Assembly (NCBI RefSeq): GCF_001186365.1
Contig: NZ_LDTZ01000019.1
Span: 1 to 64,000 of the forward strand
Direction: 5' to 3'
From: Gordonia jacobaea
GTDB lineage: Bacteria > Actinomycetota > Actinomycetes > Mycobacteriales > Mycobacteriaceae
Length of the DNA stretch: 64,000 bases
Made by a program: the position numbers and the translations under genes
Shown: piece by piece, positions 43,933-51,939 of the stretch
How positions within the stretch are numbered: the first letter of the stretch is position 1
Layout: each line of letters begins with the position of its first letter
Notes under the pieces: model-generated
What the model saw: the letters and a program-made list of their open reading frames with translations, nothing else
Databases searched by the model: none
Told to the model about the DNA's origin: nothing

Positions 43933-45033
43933 ATGAGCGACATCGCGCGAACCGAGCCTGGAACACGCTCGGAACTGATGCGCGAGACGCTTGCACGCGT
44001 CGCGCCGGGAACAGGACTTCGCGACGGGCTCGAGCGCATCCTGCGCGGCGGCACCGGCGCGCTGATCGTCATCGGACACGACTCCGACGTCGAGAAGATC
44101 TGCGACGGCGGCTTCCACCTCGACGTCGAATTCGCGCCGACGCGTCTACGCGAACTGGCCAAGATGGATGGCGCCGTGGTGCTGTCCACCGACGGCAAGC
44201 GCATCGTGCGCGCCAACGTCCAACTCGTGCCCGACCCGTCGATCCCGACCGAGGAGTCGGGCACGCGGCACCGGTCGGCCGAGCGCACAGCGATCCAGAC
44301 CGGGCATCCGGTGATCTCGGTGAGTGCGTCGATGTCGATCGTCAGCGTCTACGTCGACGGACTCCGCAAGGTGGTCGAGAGTCCCGACCCGATCCTCTCG
44401 CGAGCGAACGTGGCGCTCTCGACGCTCGAACGCTACAAGGCGCGTCTCGACGACGTCAGCGCCGCGCTGTCGCGCGCGGAGATCGAAGACTACGTACTAC
44501 TCCGCGACGCGATGTCGACAGCCCAACGCATGGAGATGGTGCGTCGGGTCTCGGCCGAAATCGACGACTACGTATTGGAACTCGGCGTCAACGGCCGACA
44601 GGTCAGCCTGCAGCTCGAAGAGCTCATCGCCGAGAACGACACCATGCGTGAACTGCTGGTCCGCGACTACTACGCCAGCCCGGAGCCCGCGACCACCGAG
44701 GAGGTGCGGGGATCGCTCGAGGCGATCGAAGCGCTCTCCGACGCCGACCTCCTCGACCTCTCTCTCCTCGCGGGCGCATTCGGTTACCCGACGACGATCG
44801 AGGCCCAGGACACCGCGATGAGTCCGCGGGGATACCGCCTTCTCGCGGGCATCTCGCGGCTGCAGTTCGCGCACATCGACCGCCTCGTGCGCAGCTTCGG
44901 CACGCTACAAGCGCTTCTCGCGTCGTCGGCCGCCGACCTGCAAGCCATCGAGGGCATCGGCGGCATCTGGGCCCGCCATATCCGTGAGGGTCTCTCGCGG
45001 CTCGCCGAGACCAGCATCGAACGGTTCGACTAG
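43933..45033 (+). CDS. disA: DNA integrity scanning protein DisA, diadenylate cyclase
   Basis: Makes cyclic di-AMP from two ATP and scans DNA for branched structures. The cyclase domain has the DGA motif ([13 protein letters not shown] near residue 75) and the [11 protein letters not shown] motif near residue 110. A central helical linker (residues ~150-290) follows, and the C-terminal helix-hairpin-helix domain ([19 protein letters not shown] near residue 340) binds DNA. The 366-residue length matches the family. It lies next to radA, as in M. tuberculosis, a pairing that links c-di-AMP to DNA repair. Confidence 0.97.
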   Translation: MSDIARTEPGTRSELMRETLARVAPGTGLRDGLERILRGGTGALIVIGHDSDVEKICDGGFHLDVEFAPTRLRELAKMDGAVVLSTDGKRIVRANVQLVPDPSIPTEESGTRHRSAERTAIQTGHPVISVSASMSIVSVYVDGLRKVVESPDPILSRANVALSTLERYKARLDDVSAALSRAEIEDYVLLRDAMSTAQRMEMVRRVSAEIDDYVLELGVNGRQVSLQLEELIAENDTMRELLVRDYYASPEPATTEEVRGSLEAIEALSDADLLDLSLLAGAFGYPTTIEAQDTAMSPRGYRLLAGISRLQFAHIDRLVRSFGTLQALLASSAADLQAIEGIGGIWARHIREGLSRLAETSIERFD

Positions 45034-45060
45034 CCCACCTGCCTCCACCCTCGAACCACC

Positions 45061-45091
45061 TTGACCTTCGAGTGGGTCGAGACCCGATGAT
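45061..45091 (+). promoter_or_regulatory. MerR-type promoter with 19-base spacer
   Basis: TTGACC (45061-45066) and GATGAT (45086-45091) are 19 bases apart, the long spacer typical of MerR-regulated promoters, with an imperfect dyad (TTCGAGTGGGTCGA) between them. The GTG start is six bases past the -10, so the transcript should be leaderless. TTCGAG recurs at 45093 and CTCGAA at 45050. Confidence 0.55.
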
Positions 45092-45097
45092 GTTCGA

Positions 45098-46171
45098 GTG
45101 ACTGACACCGAACTTGTGACCGACTCGGAACTGATGTCGATCAGTGCGTTCGCCGAGCTCGCCGGACTCACGGCAAGCGCGCTGCGGTTCTACGACGACG
45201 CCGGCGTGCTTCGTCCCCACCACGTCGACCCGGCGTCGGGGTACCGGTTCTACAGCAGGTCACAGTTGACGCGCGCCACGCAGTTGCGCCGGCTCCGCGC
45301 TATCGGGATGCCCCTGCCGACAATCAATCGGTTCTTCGACGCGAACGCCGACGAGGCTGCGGCGCTCATCGACGAGCAGGTTGCCAAGGTTAGCGCCGAG
45401 GCCGACGAGATCGCCCGTGCCGCAGCGACTCTCAAAGCATCACTCGACGATGCGTCCTGCCGCCCACTCTGCGCCGTCGCAGGTCCGGTCCTCGCCGCGG
45501 CAGTCCATCAGGTCCTGGCTTCCACCGCTGACGACCCCGACTTCCCGGTGCTGGGTGGCGTACGCGTCGAGGTCGACGGCGACGGCATCACCCTGACCGC
45601 AACCGATCGCTATCGCCTGGCCACCAGGACGTTGGTCGCGAGCCGACTGCCGGAAGCGAACCAACCCTGGGCGGCGACTGTCTCCGGAAGAGACCTCGCG
45701 GCGTCGACCTCGCTGCTGCGCCGCAGTCCGTCGGTGGGGCTGGAGGCGTCCTCCACGACCCTCGACCTACGCACGGCCGACGGCGCCGTGACGCATTGCC
45801 GTCTGCTCACTGCGGATTACCCCGACCGATCGCTTCTGCTCGACTCTCTCGCCGCGCCGACGCATCGCGTCACCGTCGGGACCCGACACTTCCTGAAAGC
45901 CCTGGAGCAAGCACCGGCAAAGGTCGGTCTGCATGTCGCCGAAGGCGGGGTGAGTCTCCTCCTACCCGAGGAATCCGTGGAACTCGACGGCACGTCGACG
46001 GGCGGTGACATGACGGTCTGGTTCGAGCTGACCACTCTGTACCCGGCACTGAGCAACGCACTCGGCAGCGACGTGATCCTCGACCTTCGCTCCACCGATC
46101 AGCCGGCCACCGTGCGCTCAGCTGACGACGGCGACCTCACGACTCTTGTCATGCCATGTCGGCCCAGCTGA
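45098..46171 (+). CDS. MerR regulator fused to a DNA polymerase III beta-clamp-like domain
   Basis: A 357-residue protein with two unrelated halves. Residues 12-80 are a MerR helix-turn-helix and wing (ISAFAELAGLTASALRFYDD, then PASGYRFYSRSQ). Residues 81-118 are a coiled coil with the usual dimer helix. Residues about 128-357 are two successive sliding-clamp repeats like DnaN domains II and III: FPVLGGVRVEVDGDGITLTA followed by TDRYRLAT, and later ADDGDLTTLVMPCR matching the DnaN C-terminal MPxR end. The missing clamp domain I is replaced by MerR. Such fusions occur in actinobacteria as sensors of unknown signal. It follows disA. Confidence 0.85.
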   Translation: MTDTELVTDSELMSISAFAELAGLTASALRFYDDAGVLRPHHVDPASGYRFYSRSQLTRATQLRRLRAIGMPLPTINRFFDANADEAAALIDEQVAKVSAEADEIARAAATLKASLDDASCRPLCAVAGPVLAAAVHQVLASTADDPDFPVLGGVRVEVDGDGITLTATDRYRLATRTLVASRLPEANQPWAATVSGRDLAASTSLLRRSPSVGLEASSTTLDLRTADGAVTHCRLLTADYPDRSLLLDSLAAPTHRVTVGTRHFLKALEQAPAKVGLHVAEGGVSLLLPEESVELDGTSTGGDMTVWFELTTLYPALSNALGSDVILDLRSTDQPATVRSADDGDLTTLVMPCRPS

Positions 46172-46208
46172 CCCCGAACCGAAGGAGGGCATGGACAGGG
46201 TGGACGGG

Positions 46209-46958
46209 CTACTGCTGTGCGGGCGCCACGACGTTGAATGTGATTGGCGCCGACTCTTTCTCGCCCATCTTGCCGATGGCCTGATATGAACCGACGGGCA
46301 CCTGGACGCGCGGCTTGTCGCAGCCGGGGTTGCTGGTCGTACCCGACCAGGTGATGGTGTCGGTGGCCTGCTGCTTCGGCTGCAGTACGACGTTGTTCAC
46401 GTCCTTCAGCGGCGAGCAATCCTGCGCCGACCACAGCGTGCGCGTGCCGTCGAGTGTCCGCACGACGACGTTCTGCGCGGCCTTCCCGACGTCGCGGGTG
46501 CACGCGGTCAAACCGGCGTTGGTGGTGACGATCGTGAACACCGGCTGATCCCCGACCGTGTAGGTCGGCTTGTCGGTGTAGAGCACCACGGCGATGTTCT
46601 GGTCGGGGCACAGCGGGGTCCCGTTCACTCCGGCCGCGGGAGCGGGGGCGTCCCCGGAAGCCTGCGACGCGCCCGGCTGACCGGACACACCGGCGGGGTT
46701 GTTTCCGCCATTGCCGCCGCCACCGGTACCGGCTTGACCGGACGGGGCCTCCGACGATGCCGACGATCCGTACGCGGGCGAGGTCGTGGTCGAGATCGAC
46801 GACGACGATGCGGCGTTCGACGGCGACTTGTCGCCTCCGGAAGTCGTCCACACGATCAAACCGATGACCAGAGCAAGCACAGCCACCCCGACGCCACCGG
46901 CGACAATACGACGACGCCAATAGATCTCGGATGGCAACGGGCCCTGCGGTTCGATCAC
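46209..46958 (-). CDS. Rv3587c-like membrane-anchored protein
   Basis: A 249-residue protein with one N-terminal helix (IVAGGVGVAVLALVIGLIVW, residues ~16-35), a Ser/Gly/Pro/Ala-rich linker to residue ~108, and an extracytoplasmic beta-rich domain (IAVVLYTDKPTYTVGDQPVF near residue 122; VVLQPKQQATDTITWSGTTS near 200). It has four Cys residues in the outer domain likely to form two disulphides. It corresponds to Rv3587c, between disA and canB. Function unknown. The stop is 38 bases from the end of the convergent MerR-clamp gene. Confidence 0.78.
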   Translation of the reverse strand: MIEPQGPLPSEIYWRRRIVAGGVGVAVLALVIGLIVWTTSGGDKSPSNAASSSSISTTTSPAYGSSASSEAPSGQAGTGGGGNGGNNPAGVSGQPGASQASGDAPAPAAGVNGTPLCPDQNIAVVLYTDKPTYTVGDQPVFTIVTTNAGLTACTRDVGKAAQNVVVRTLDGTRTLWSAQDCSPLKDVNNVVLQPKQQATDTITWSGTTSNPGCDKPRVQVPVGSYQAIGKMGEKESAPITFNVVAPAQQ

Positions 46959-47088
46959 GCATCCACGCTAACGGCCACCTTCTATGCGACGGCTGACCCG
47001 CAACGGCGTGTCGCTGAGAAAACCGCGCCTGACCGGCGCAAAGTCTAAAGGTTGACTTAAGCTGCGCAATCCCTCAGCCGCGTGAGCC

Positions 47089-47790
47089 TCACGCCGACTG
47101 GGCTTCGTCGACCGCGGCGGACGCTTCGTGTGCGCCCTTGTGGCCATTTCCAGCGGTATCGATCTCGACGTAACTCTGGCCGATATCTCCGTAGGCACCC
47201 TGCAACTGGACGGCACCCTCGTTGAGCGCATACGTCAGTCCGACGATGGCCAGCTTTCCGTTGGCCACCCGATCGGCGATGATCCGACTGCGCTGCATCA
47301 GCAAGCGGCCGGTTTCGACGACGTGCCGCGCCTCGAACTCGTCGACCCTGGTCAGCCCCTCGCTGCGGCCGGCGAGGATGCTCGGCGTGACACGTTCGAC
47401 GACGTCGCGGATGTAGCCACCGGGGATCTGCAGGTCGTCGAGTGCGTCGAGGGTCGCCTTGACCGCTCCACAGCTGTCGTGGCCGAGGATGACGACGAGC
47501 GGCACCTCGAGCACCTCCGCCGCGTACTCGAGCGAGCCCATCACCGCCGAGTCGACGACGTGGCCCGCGGTGCGGACCACGAACATGTCGCCGAGACCCT
47601 GGTCGAAGATGATCTCTGCCGCCAGTCGCGAGTCGGCGCAGCCGAACAGCACCACGTGGGGGTGCTGGCCTGCGACGAGACGTGCACGGTCCTCGATACC
47701 CTGGCTGGGATGCTCAGACTCTCCGTTGATGAAGCGCTTGTTACCTTCGCGCAGAACGTCCCATGCCTGTTTCGGGGTCAATCCGATCAT
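47089..47790 (-). CDS. canB: Beta-carbonic anhydrase
   Basis: Interconverts CO2 and bicarbonate. It is a beta-class enzyme of 233 residues. The zinc ligands are Cys in LFGCADSRLAAEIIFDQG near residue 50, with the Asp-Arg dyad, then His and Cys in VILGHDSCGAVKATL near residue 104. VVRTAGHVVD lies between them. It is the Rv3588c equivalent. Its start ATG overlaps that of the divergent mutY by two bases if mutY uses its first ATG. Confidence 0.93.
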   Translation of the reverse strand: MIGLTPKQAWDVLREGNKRFINGESEHPSQGIEDRARLVAGQHPHVVLFGCADSRLAAEIIFDQGLGDMFVVRTAGHVVDSAVMGSLEYAAEVLEVPLVVILGHDSCGAVKATLDALDDLQIPGGYIRDVVERVTPSILAGRSEGLTRVDEFEARHVVETGRLLMQRSRIIADRVANGKLAIVGLTYALNEGAVQLQGAYGDIGQSYVEIDTAGNGHKGAHEASAAVDEAQSA

Positions 47791-48682
47791 GTCGTTTAGT
47801 CTGCCACCTCAGGTGCTATTGGGCTGGTTCGACGCCAACGAGCGCGACCTGCCATGGCGCGAGCCAGGGCTTTCGGGCTGGCAGATCCTCATCAGCGAGA
47901 TCATGCTCCAGCAGACACCCGTCGCCCGGGTCGTCGAACCGTGGCGGGAATGGGTCCGACGCTGGCCGGTGCCATCCGCGATGGCCGCCGCGTCGCCCGG
48001 CGACGTCCTGCGGGCCTGGGGGAAACTCGGCTATCCGCGTCGTGCGCTGCGCCTCCACGAATGCGCACGGGTGCTCGCCGCCGATCACGACGACAAGGTC
48101 CCGGACGACGTCGCGACGATGCTCACTCTGCCGGGCATCGGCGACTACACAGCGCGAGCGGTCGCCTGCTTCGCCTACGGCCAGTCGGTTCCCGTCGTCG
48201 ACACCAACGTCCGACGCGTTCTCGCGCGTGCCGTCCACGGTCGTGCCGAGCCCGGCAATCCGTCGAAGAAAGATCTCGCCGACGCCGAGGTCGTGCTGCC
48301 CCGTGACCCAGACGGCACCTACGCGTCGTCGACTCCTCGTTTCAGCGCAGCACTGATGGAGCTCGGCGCCCTGGTGTGCACGGCACGAAACCCCGACTGT
48401 GCGCGATGCCCGCTCTCATGCGCGTGGGTCAACGCGGGCAAACCCGCCCACACGGGCCCGCCCAAGCGGGTGCAGAAGTTCGCGGGCACCGATCGCCAGG
48501 TTCGTGGACTGTTACTCGACGTTCTGCGCGGCACCGAGGGGCCGGTCGTCCGCGACCGACTCGACATCGTTTGGCCGACCGACACGGCCCAACGTGACCG
48601 TGCGCTCGACTCACTACTTGTCGACGGCCTCGTCGAGATCACCTCCGACGGCCGCTTCTGCCTGGCAGGTGAGGCGGGTTGA
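47789..48682 (+). CDS. mutY: Adenine DNA glycosylase MutY
   Basis: Removes adenine mispaired with 8-oxoguanine. The 297-residue protein opens with WFDANERDLPWRE and WQILISEIMLQQTPVARV (catalytic Glu near residue 37). The helix-hairpin-helix LPGIGDYTARAVACFAYGQ near residue 115 and the catalytic Asp in VPVVDTNVRRVLARAV follow. The iron-sulphur ligands read C-x6-C-x2-C-x3-C (CTARNPDCARCPLSC), two residues shorter in the last gap than the usual x5. The C-terminal 8-oxoG domain seems truncated to a winged-helix-like tail. A GTG at 47813 is an alternative start. Confidence 0.92.
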   Translation: MSFSLPPQVLLGWFDANERDLPWREPGLSGWQILISEIMLQQTPVARVVEPWREWVRRWPVPSAMAAASPGDVLRAWGKLGYPRRALRLHECARVLAADHDDKVPDDVATMLTLPGIGDYTARAVACFAYGQSVPVVDTNVRRVLARAVHGRAEPGNPSKKDLADAEVVLPRDPDGTYASSTPRFSAALMELGALVCTARNPDCARCPLSCAWVNAGKPAHTGPPKRVQKFAGTDRQVRGLLLDVLRGTEGPVVRDRLDIVWPTDTAQRDRALDSLLVDGLVEITSDGRFCLAGEAG

Positions 48683-48772
48683 CGGCCCGCGCGACCCTCG
48701 TCAGGTGAGCCGACTTCGCGACACGTTGAACGGTATGTCGTTCGAACTCTTCATCTGAGCCGCGCGGGTTGC

Positions 48773-48778
48773 TAGCTT
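48773..48778 (+). promoter_or_regulatory. -10 box TAGCTT, leaderless promoter of the Pro/Gln-repeat protein
   Basis: TAGCTT ends six bases before the ATG at 48785. Confidence 0.45.
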
Positions 48779-48784
48779 TGCCTG

Positions 48785-49912
48785 ATGACCGAGCCGCCGA
48801 ACGAATCGACGCCTTCTTCCGGACCCAACCCGAACGAGCCGCATGGGACGAATCCCACCCCGGGCCAACCCCAGTACGGCCAACCATCTCCCGGCCAACC
48901 CCAGTACGGCCAACCATCTCCCGGCCAACCGCAATACGGGCAGCCCGCTCCTGGTCAGCCCCAGTACGGCCAACCATCTCCTGGTGAGCCCCAGTACGGG
49001 CAACCTGCTCCCGGCCAGCCCCAGTACGGGCAACCCGAGTACGGCCAGCCCCAGTACGGGCAACCCGAGTACGGGCAACCCCAATACGGCACGCCCCAGT
49101 ACGGGCAACCACAGCCGGGTTCGGTTCCCCCCGGCGGCACGCCGCCTCCCGGCCAGTTCGGTGCCGCACCCGGTTATCCCGCCGCACCGGCCCCCGGCGC
49201 TCCGGGCACCCCGTTCAGTGTCGGCGAGAGCTTCAGTTGGGCGTGGAGCCAGTTCAAGGCCAACCCCGGCCCGATGGTCCTGCCCGGCGTGATCATGGCC
49301 GCCGTTGGACTGCTGTTCTGGGCGCTCATCTTCTGGGGATCGTCGTGGGTCGAGACCACCACTACCAATACCGTCGGCAGTTACGGCGACACGACCTACA
49401 GCTACGAGACGACGACGGTTAACGGCGGAGCTCTCGCAGGTCTGATCGCCGTCTACATCGTCGGGCTTCTGCTCCTGCTGTATTTCCAGGTCTCCATCCT
49501 GTCCGGCGCGGTCCGCGTCGCGAACGGCGAACCGATCGACGCGAAGTCGTTCCTGGTCCCGCTCCGCTTCTGGCCGGTCGTCGGCACGGCAATCCTCGTT
49601 GCGCTGATCGCCTTCGTGCTCAGCTTCTGTGTCATCGGCGGAATCATCGCGGCGTTCTTCCTACAGTTCGCCGTGCTCTCGACGATCAGCGAATCCCGTT
49701 CACCCGGCGATGCCATCGGTCGATCGTTCCGCGTCACCAGCGACAACATCGGCGACTCGATCCTCACACTGATCATCGTGTGGTTCACCAACGTCGTCGG
49801 CGCACTGCTGTGCGGCATCGGACTGATCATTTCGGCACCGCTCGCGGCGCTGTTCCAGGTGCACGCGTTCCGCCGCATCGTCGGCGAGCCGGTGGCACCG
49901 CCCGCCGCCTGA
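48785..49912 (+). CDS. Membrane protein with N-terminal Pro-Gln-Tyr repeats
   Basis: A 375-residue protein. Residues 27-110 are about eight copies of a 10-residue unit ([10 protein letters not shown] with variants ending A or E and YG replacing PG). After a Pro/Gly linker, residues ~145-365 form an integral membrane domain with five or six helices, opening with [19 protein letters not shown], a pattern seen in DUF975/Yip1-like bacterial membrane proteins. Between the first two helices is a Thr/Tyr-rich loop. Such repeats usually lie in the cytoplasm and are disordered. Function unknown. Its stop codon and that of the convergent hydrolase lie in one palindrome (CTGAGTACTCAG). Confidence 0.75.
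   Translation: MTEPPNESTPSSGPNPNEPHGTNPTPGQPQYGQPSPGQPQYGQPSPGQPQYGQPAPGQPQYGQPSPGEPQYGQPAPGQPQYGQPEYGQPQYGQPEYGQPQYGTPQYGQPQPGSVPPGGTPPPGQFGAAPGYPAAPAPGAPGTPFSVGESFSWAWSQFKANPGPMVLPGVIMAAVGLLFWALIFWGSSWVETTTTNTVGSYGDTTYSYETTTVNGGALAGLIAVYIVGLLLLLYFQVSILSGAVRVANGEPIDAKSFLVPLRFWPVVGTAILVALIAFVLSFCVIGGIIAAFFLQFAVLSTISESRSPGDAIGRSFRVTSDNIGDSILTLIIVWFTNVVGALLCGIGLIISAPLAALFQVHAFRRIVGEPVAPPAA
48863..49114 (+). repeat. 30-base coding repeats for the Pro-Gln-Tyr array
   Basis: About eight tandem 30-base units, best seen as CAGTACGGCCAACCATCTCC with a CGGCCAACCC remainder. Several adjacent copies are identical, so copy number could change by slippage or recombination. Confidence 0.85.
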
Positions 49913-49916
49913 GTAC

Positions 49917-50762
49917 TCAGCGGTACGGCAAACCAGAGAGAAACGCTTCGACGGCGCCCCGGAAGACCTCCGGGGCGTCGTCGTGTATCAGGTGGCCTGC
50001 TCCGCTGACCTTCAGGTGTGCGGCGTGGTCGTTGACAGACGCCATCTTCCGCATCTGCCCCTCGGGCGTCACGGTGTGTCCGGCCTCGATCAGCAGACTC
50101 GGCACCGGCACTCTGCGCCACTGATCCCAGAAGTCGCGCTCGCCCCACTCCTGTGCGATCGCCGCCCAGGTCGCGAGTCGACCGTGCAATGCGCCGTCGT
50201 CGAATGCCTCGTAGAAGTACCGTCCCGCGACGTCGCCGAACATCTGCCTGGCATGTCCGAGTGAGCTGAACCGGTCCGGCCACGAGTCGAACCAGGGCGT
50301 CCACTCGGCGGTGGTGCGGCCACGGAAGTCGGGCGCCATGTCTTCGACGACGAGCGCACTGACGAGTTCCGGATACTCCGCGGCGGCGCACCACGCATGC
50401 AGCGCGCCCATCGAATGTCCAACCAGCACAGCGGGTCCGAGGTCGATCCAGGTGAGGATCTCGGCGAGGTCGGCGACGAACCGCTCGGTCGAGACCTCCG
50501 CGGGGTCGGAGATGAGCGCGGCGTCGGCTCCGGTGTGGAACGCGGCGTCGAACGTGAAGACCCGGCCATACCTCCGCAGCCAGGGGATCTGTCGCCGCCA
50601 GGTGCGGCCACGCCCCATGAGCCCGTGGAGTAGCACGATCGGCCCCACGCCGAGCGCCTCCGTCGACTGCTGCGCGTCGGGGCCCCGGTCTGGACCACCG
50701 TGGTCGAGCAGGCCCGTCTCGGCCGTCACATACCCCGCCTCAGACATCGCGTACGCACTCAC
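49917..50762 (-). CDS. Alpha/beta hydrolase, Rv3591c-like
   Basis: A 281-residue hydrolase. The oxyanion region is IVLLHGLMGRGRTW near residue 45, the nucleophile elbow is LVGHSMGALHAW near residue 122 (Ser in G-H-S-M-G), the acid is likely in LLIEAGHTVTPEGQ near 231, and the His is in GAGHLIHDDAPEVF near 258. The position opposite mhuD matches Rv3591c. The substrate is unknown. A 34-residue N-terminal extension without features precedes the core. Confidence 0.88.
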   Translation of the reverse strand: MSAYAMSEAGYVTAETGLLDHGGPDRGPDAQQSTEALGVGPIVLLHGLMGRGRTWRRQIPWLRRYGRVFTFDAAFHTGADAALISDPAEVSTERFVADLAEILTWIDLGPAVLVGHSMGALHAWCAAAEYPELVSALVVEDMAPDFRGRTTAEWTPWFDSWPDRFSSLGHARQMFGDVAGRYFYEAFDDGALHGRLATWAAIAQEWGERDFWDQWRRVPVPSLLIEAGHTVTPEGQMRKMASVNDHAAHLKVSGAGHLIHDDAPEVFRGAVEAFLSGLPYR

Positions 50763-50800
50763 AGTGAATGAGATTAATCCGACGCACAGACATTCCGAAC

Positions 50801-50806
50801 TAGGCT
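50801..50806 (+). promoter_or_regulatory. -10 box TAGGCT, leaderless promoter of mhuD
   Basis: TAGGCT ends six bases before the ATG at 50813. No IdeR-type iron box is evident nearby. Confidence 0.45.
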
Positions 50807-50812
50807 GAGGAC

Positions 50813-51121
50813 ATGACTGTTGTGAAGATCAACGCGATCCATGTCCCCGAGGGCGCTGGGCCCGAACTCGAGAAGCGCTTCGCACACCGCGCACACTCGG
50901 TCGACGGCTCGAAGGGTTTCCTCGGATTCCAGTTGCTGCGTCCGGTCAAGGGCGACGACCGGTACTTCGTCGTCACGCAGTGGGAGACCGAAGAGGATTT
51001 CCAGGCATGGGCTGCCGGCCCCGCACGCGAGGCTCATTCGGGTGAGCGCGCAAAACCTGTCGCCAGCGGCGCGGACCTTCTCGAGTTCGAGGTCGTGCTC
51101 GACGCCAAACCGTCTGCCTGA
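50813..51121 (+). CDS. mhuD: Haem-degrading monooxygenase MhuD
   Basis: Opens the haem ring to release iron, giving mycobilin-type products in mycobacteria. It is a 102-residue dimeric ferredoxin-like protein of the antibiotic-biosynthesis monooxygenase fold. Three residues known to be needed in the M. tuberculosis enzyme are at the same positions: Asn7 (VVKINAIH), Trp66 (DFQAWAAG) and His75 (REAHSGER, the haem ligand). It is the Rv3592 equivalent beside the Rv3591c-like hydrolase. Confidence 0.93.
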   Translation: MTVVKINAIHVPEGAGPELEKRFAHRAHSVDGSKGFLGFQLLRPVKGDDRYFVVTQWETEEDFQAWAAGPAREAHSGERAKPVASGADLLEFEVVLDAKPSA

Positions 51122-51167
51122 CAACCCAATTCAACGTGGGCCGACCAGCCCACCGGAGTGTGTGAAC

Positions 51168-51788
51168 ATGAGCGCACAACCCATGTTCCCGCTCGGCACA
51201 GCACTGCTGCCGGGTGAGGTGCTTCCGCTGCGGATCTTCGAACCGCGCTATCGAACGATGCTCGACGACTGTCTCGCCGCCGCCGACGGACCGCCCGGCT
51301 TCGGCGTCGTCCTCATCGCGCGCGGTTCGGAGGTCGGCGGCGGCGATGTTCGCCACGACGTCGGGACCTTCGCGGCAATCGACCGCGTGAGCCGCGACCC
51401 CAGCGGACTTTCGTTTGTCCATTGCGTCGGCACCAGACGCTTCCGGGTAACCGAATGGCTGCCCGACGATCCGTACCCGCGCGCCGAGGTGACCGTCCTC
51501 AACGAACCGAAGACCAGCGCGGCGGCCCGTGCCGACTCGATCGCGCTCGGAACCCGCATCCGCGAGATCGTCGTCGACGCCTACGCCCGCAGAGGCACAC
51601 CCCTGCCCGACGACCTGCCTTCGTTCGACGACGCCGACTTCGACGACGCCGGGCTCTTCGGCTGGGCAGCCCGCCTACCGATCGGCGCCGCCGACCGACA
51701 GTCGCTCCTCGAAGCACAGGACATGCCCGCGCGGGTCGCGATACTCGACGACGCCGTCGAGGGATTCGCCGCCCGCATCGCCTTTTGA
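51168..51788 (+). CDS. LON substrate-binding domain protein
   Basis: A 206-residue protein that consists only of the Lon N-terminal domain, with no ATPase or protease part. It opens MFPLGTALLPGEVLPLRIFE with the following PRYRTMLDDCL, the classic PUA-like start of the family, and contains VHCVGTRRFRVTEW near residue 85. Such stand-alone proteins may bind substrates for another protease or have separate roles. It begins 46 bases after mhuD and may be cotranscribed. ATG at 51168. Confidence 0.9.
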   Translation: MSAQPMFPLGTALLPGEVLPLRIFEPRYRTMLDDCLAAADGPPGFGVVLIARGSEVGGGDVRHDVGTFAAIDRVSRDPSGLSFVHCVGTRRFRVTEWLPDDPYPRAEVTVLNEPKTSAAARADSIALGTRIREIVVDAYARRGTPLPDDLPSFDDADFDDAGLFGWAARLPIGAADRQSLLEAQDMPARVAILDDAVEGFAARIAF

Positions 51789-51811
51789 CTCCTGATCTCG
51801 ACACCCAGAGT

Positions 51812-51825
51812 TAGAACGTGTTCTA
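51812..51825. promoter_or_regulatory. KstR-type operator upstream of the aldehyde dehydrogenase
   Basis: TAGAACGTGTTCTA is a perfect 14-base palindrome fitting TnnAACnnGTTnnA, the known binding pattern of KstR, the repressor of cholesterol breakdown in mycobacteria and rhodococci. TAGTAT (51824-51829) overlaps its right edge as a likely -10, so binding would block transcription. Confidence 0.75.
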
Positions 51826-51939
51826 GTATTGGATGTGCGGTGGTTCACACCTGTCCGCGCCCCTCCCCGAGAAGTGTTCAGCAGTCTTCAGAGCACAACG
51901 GGTCGAGGGAAACATCGAGTACCAACTTCAGGAGCACGC

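Noticed and set aside
49950..49985. GCCCCGGA/TCCGGGGC inverted repeat as a terminator
   Set aside because: It lies inside the coding region of the alpha/beta hydrolase and has no T-run; codon use explains it as well as structure.
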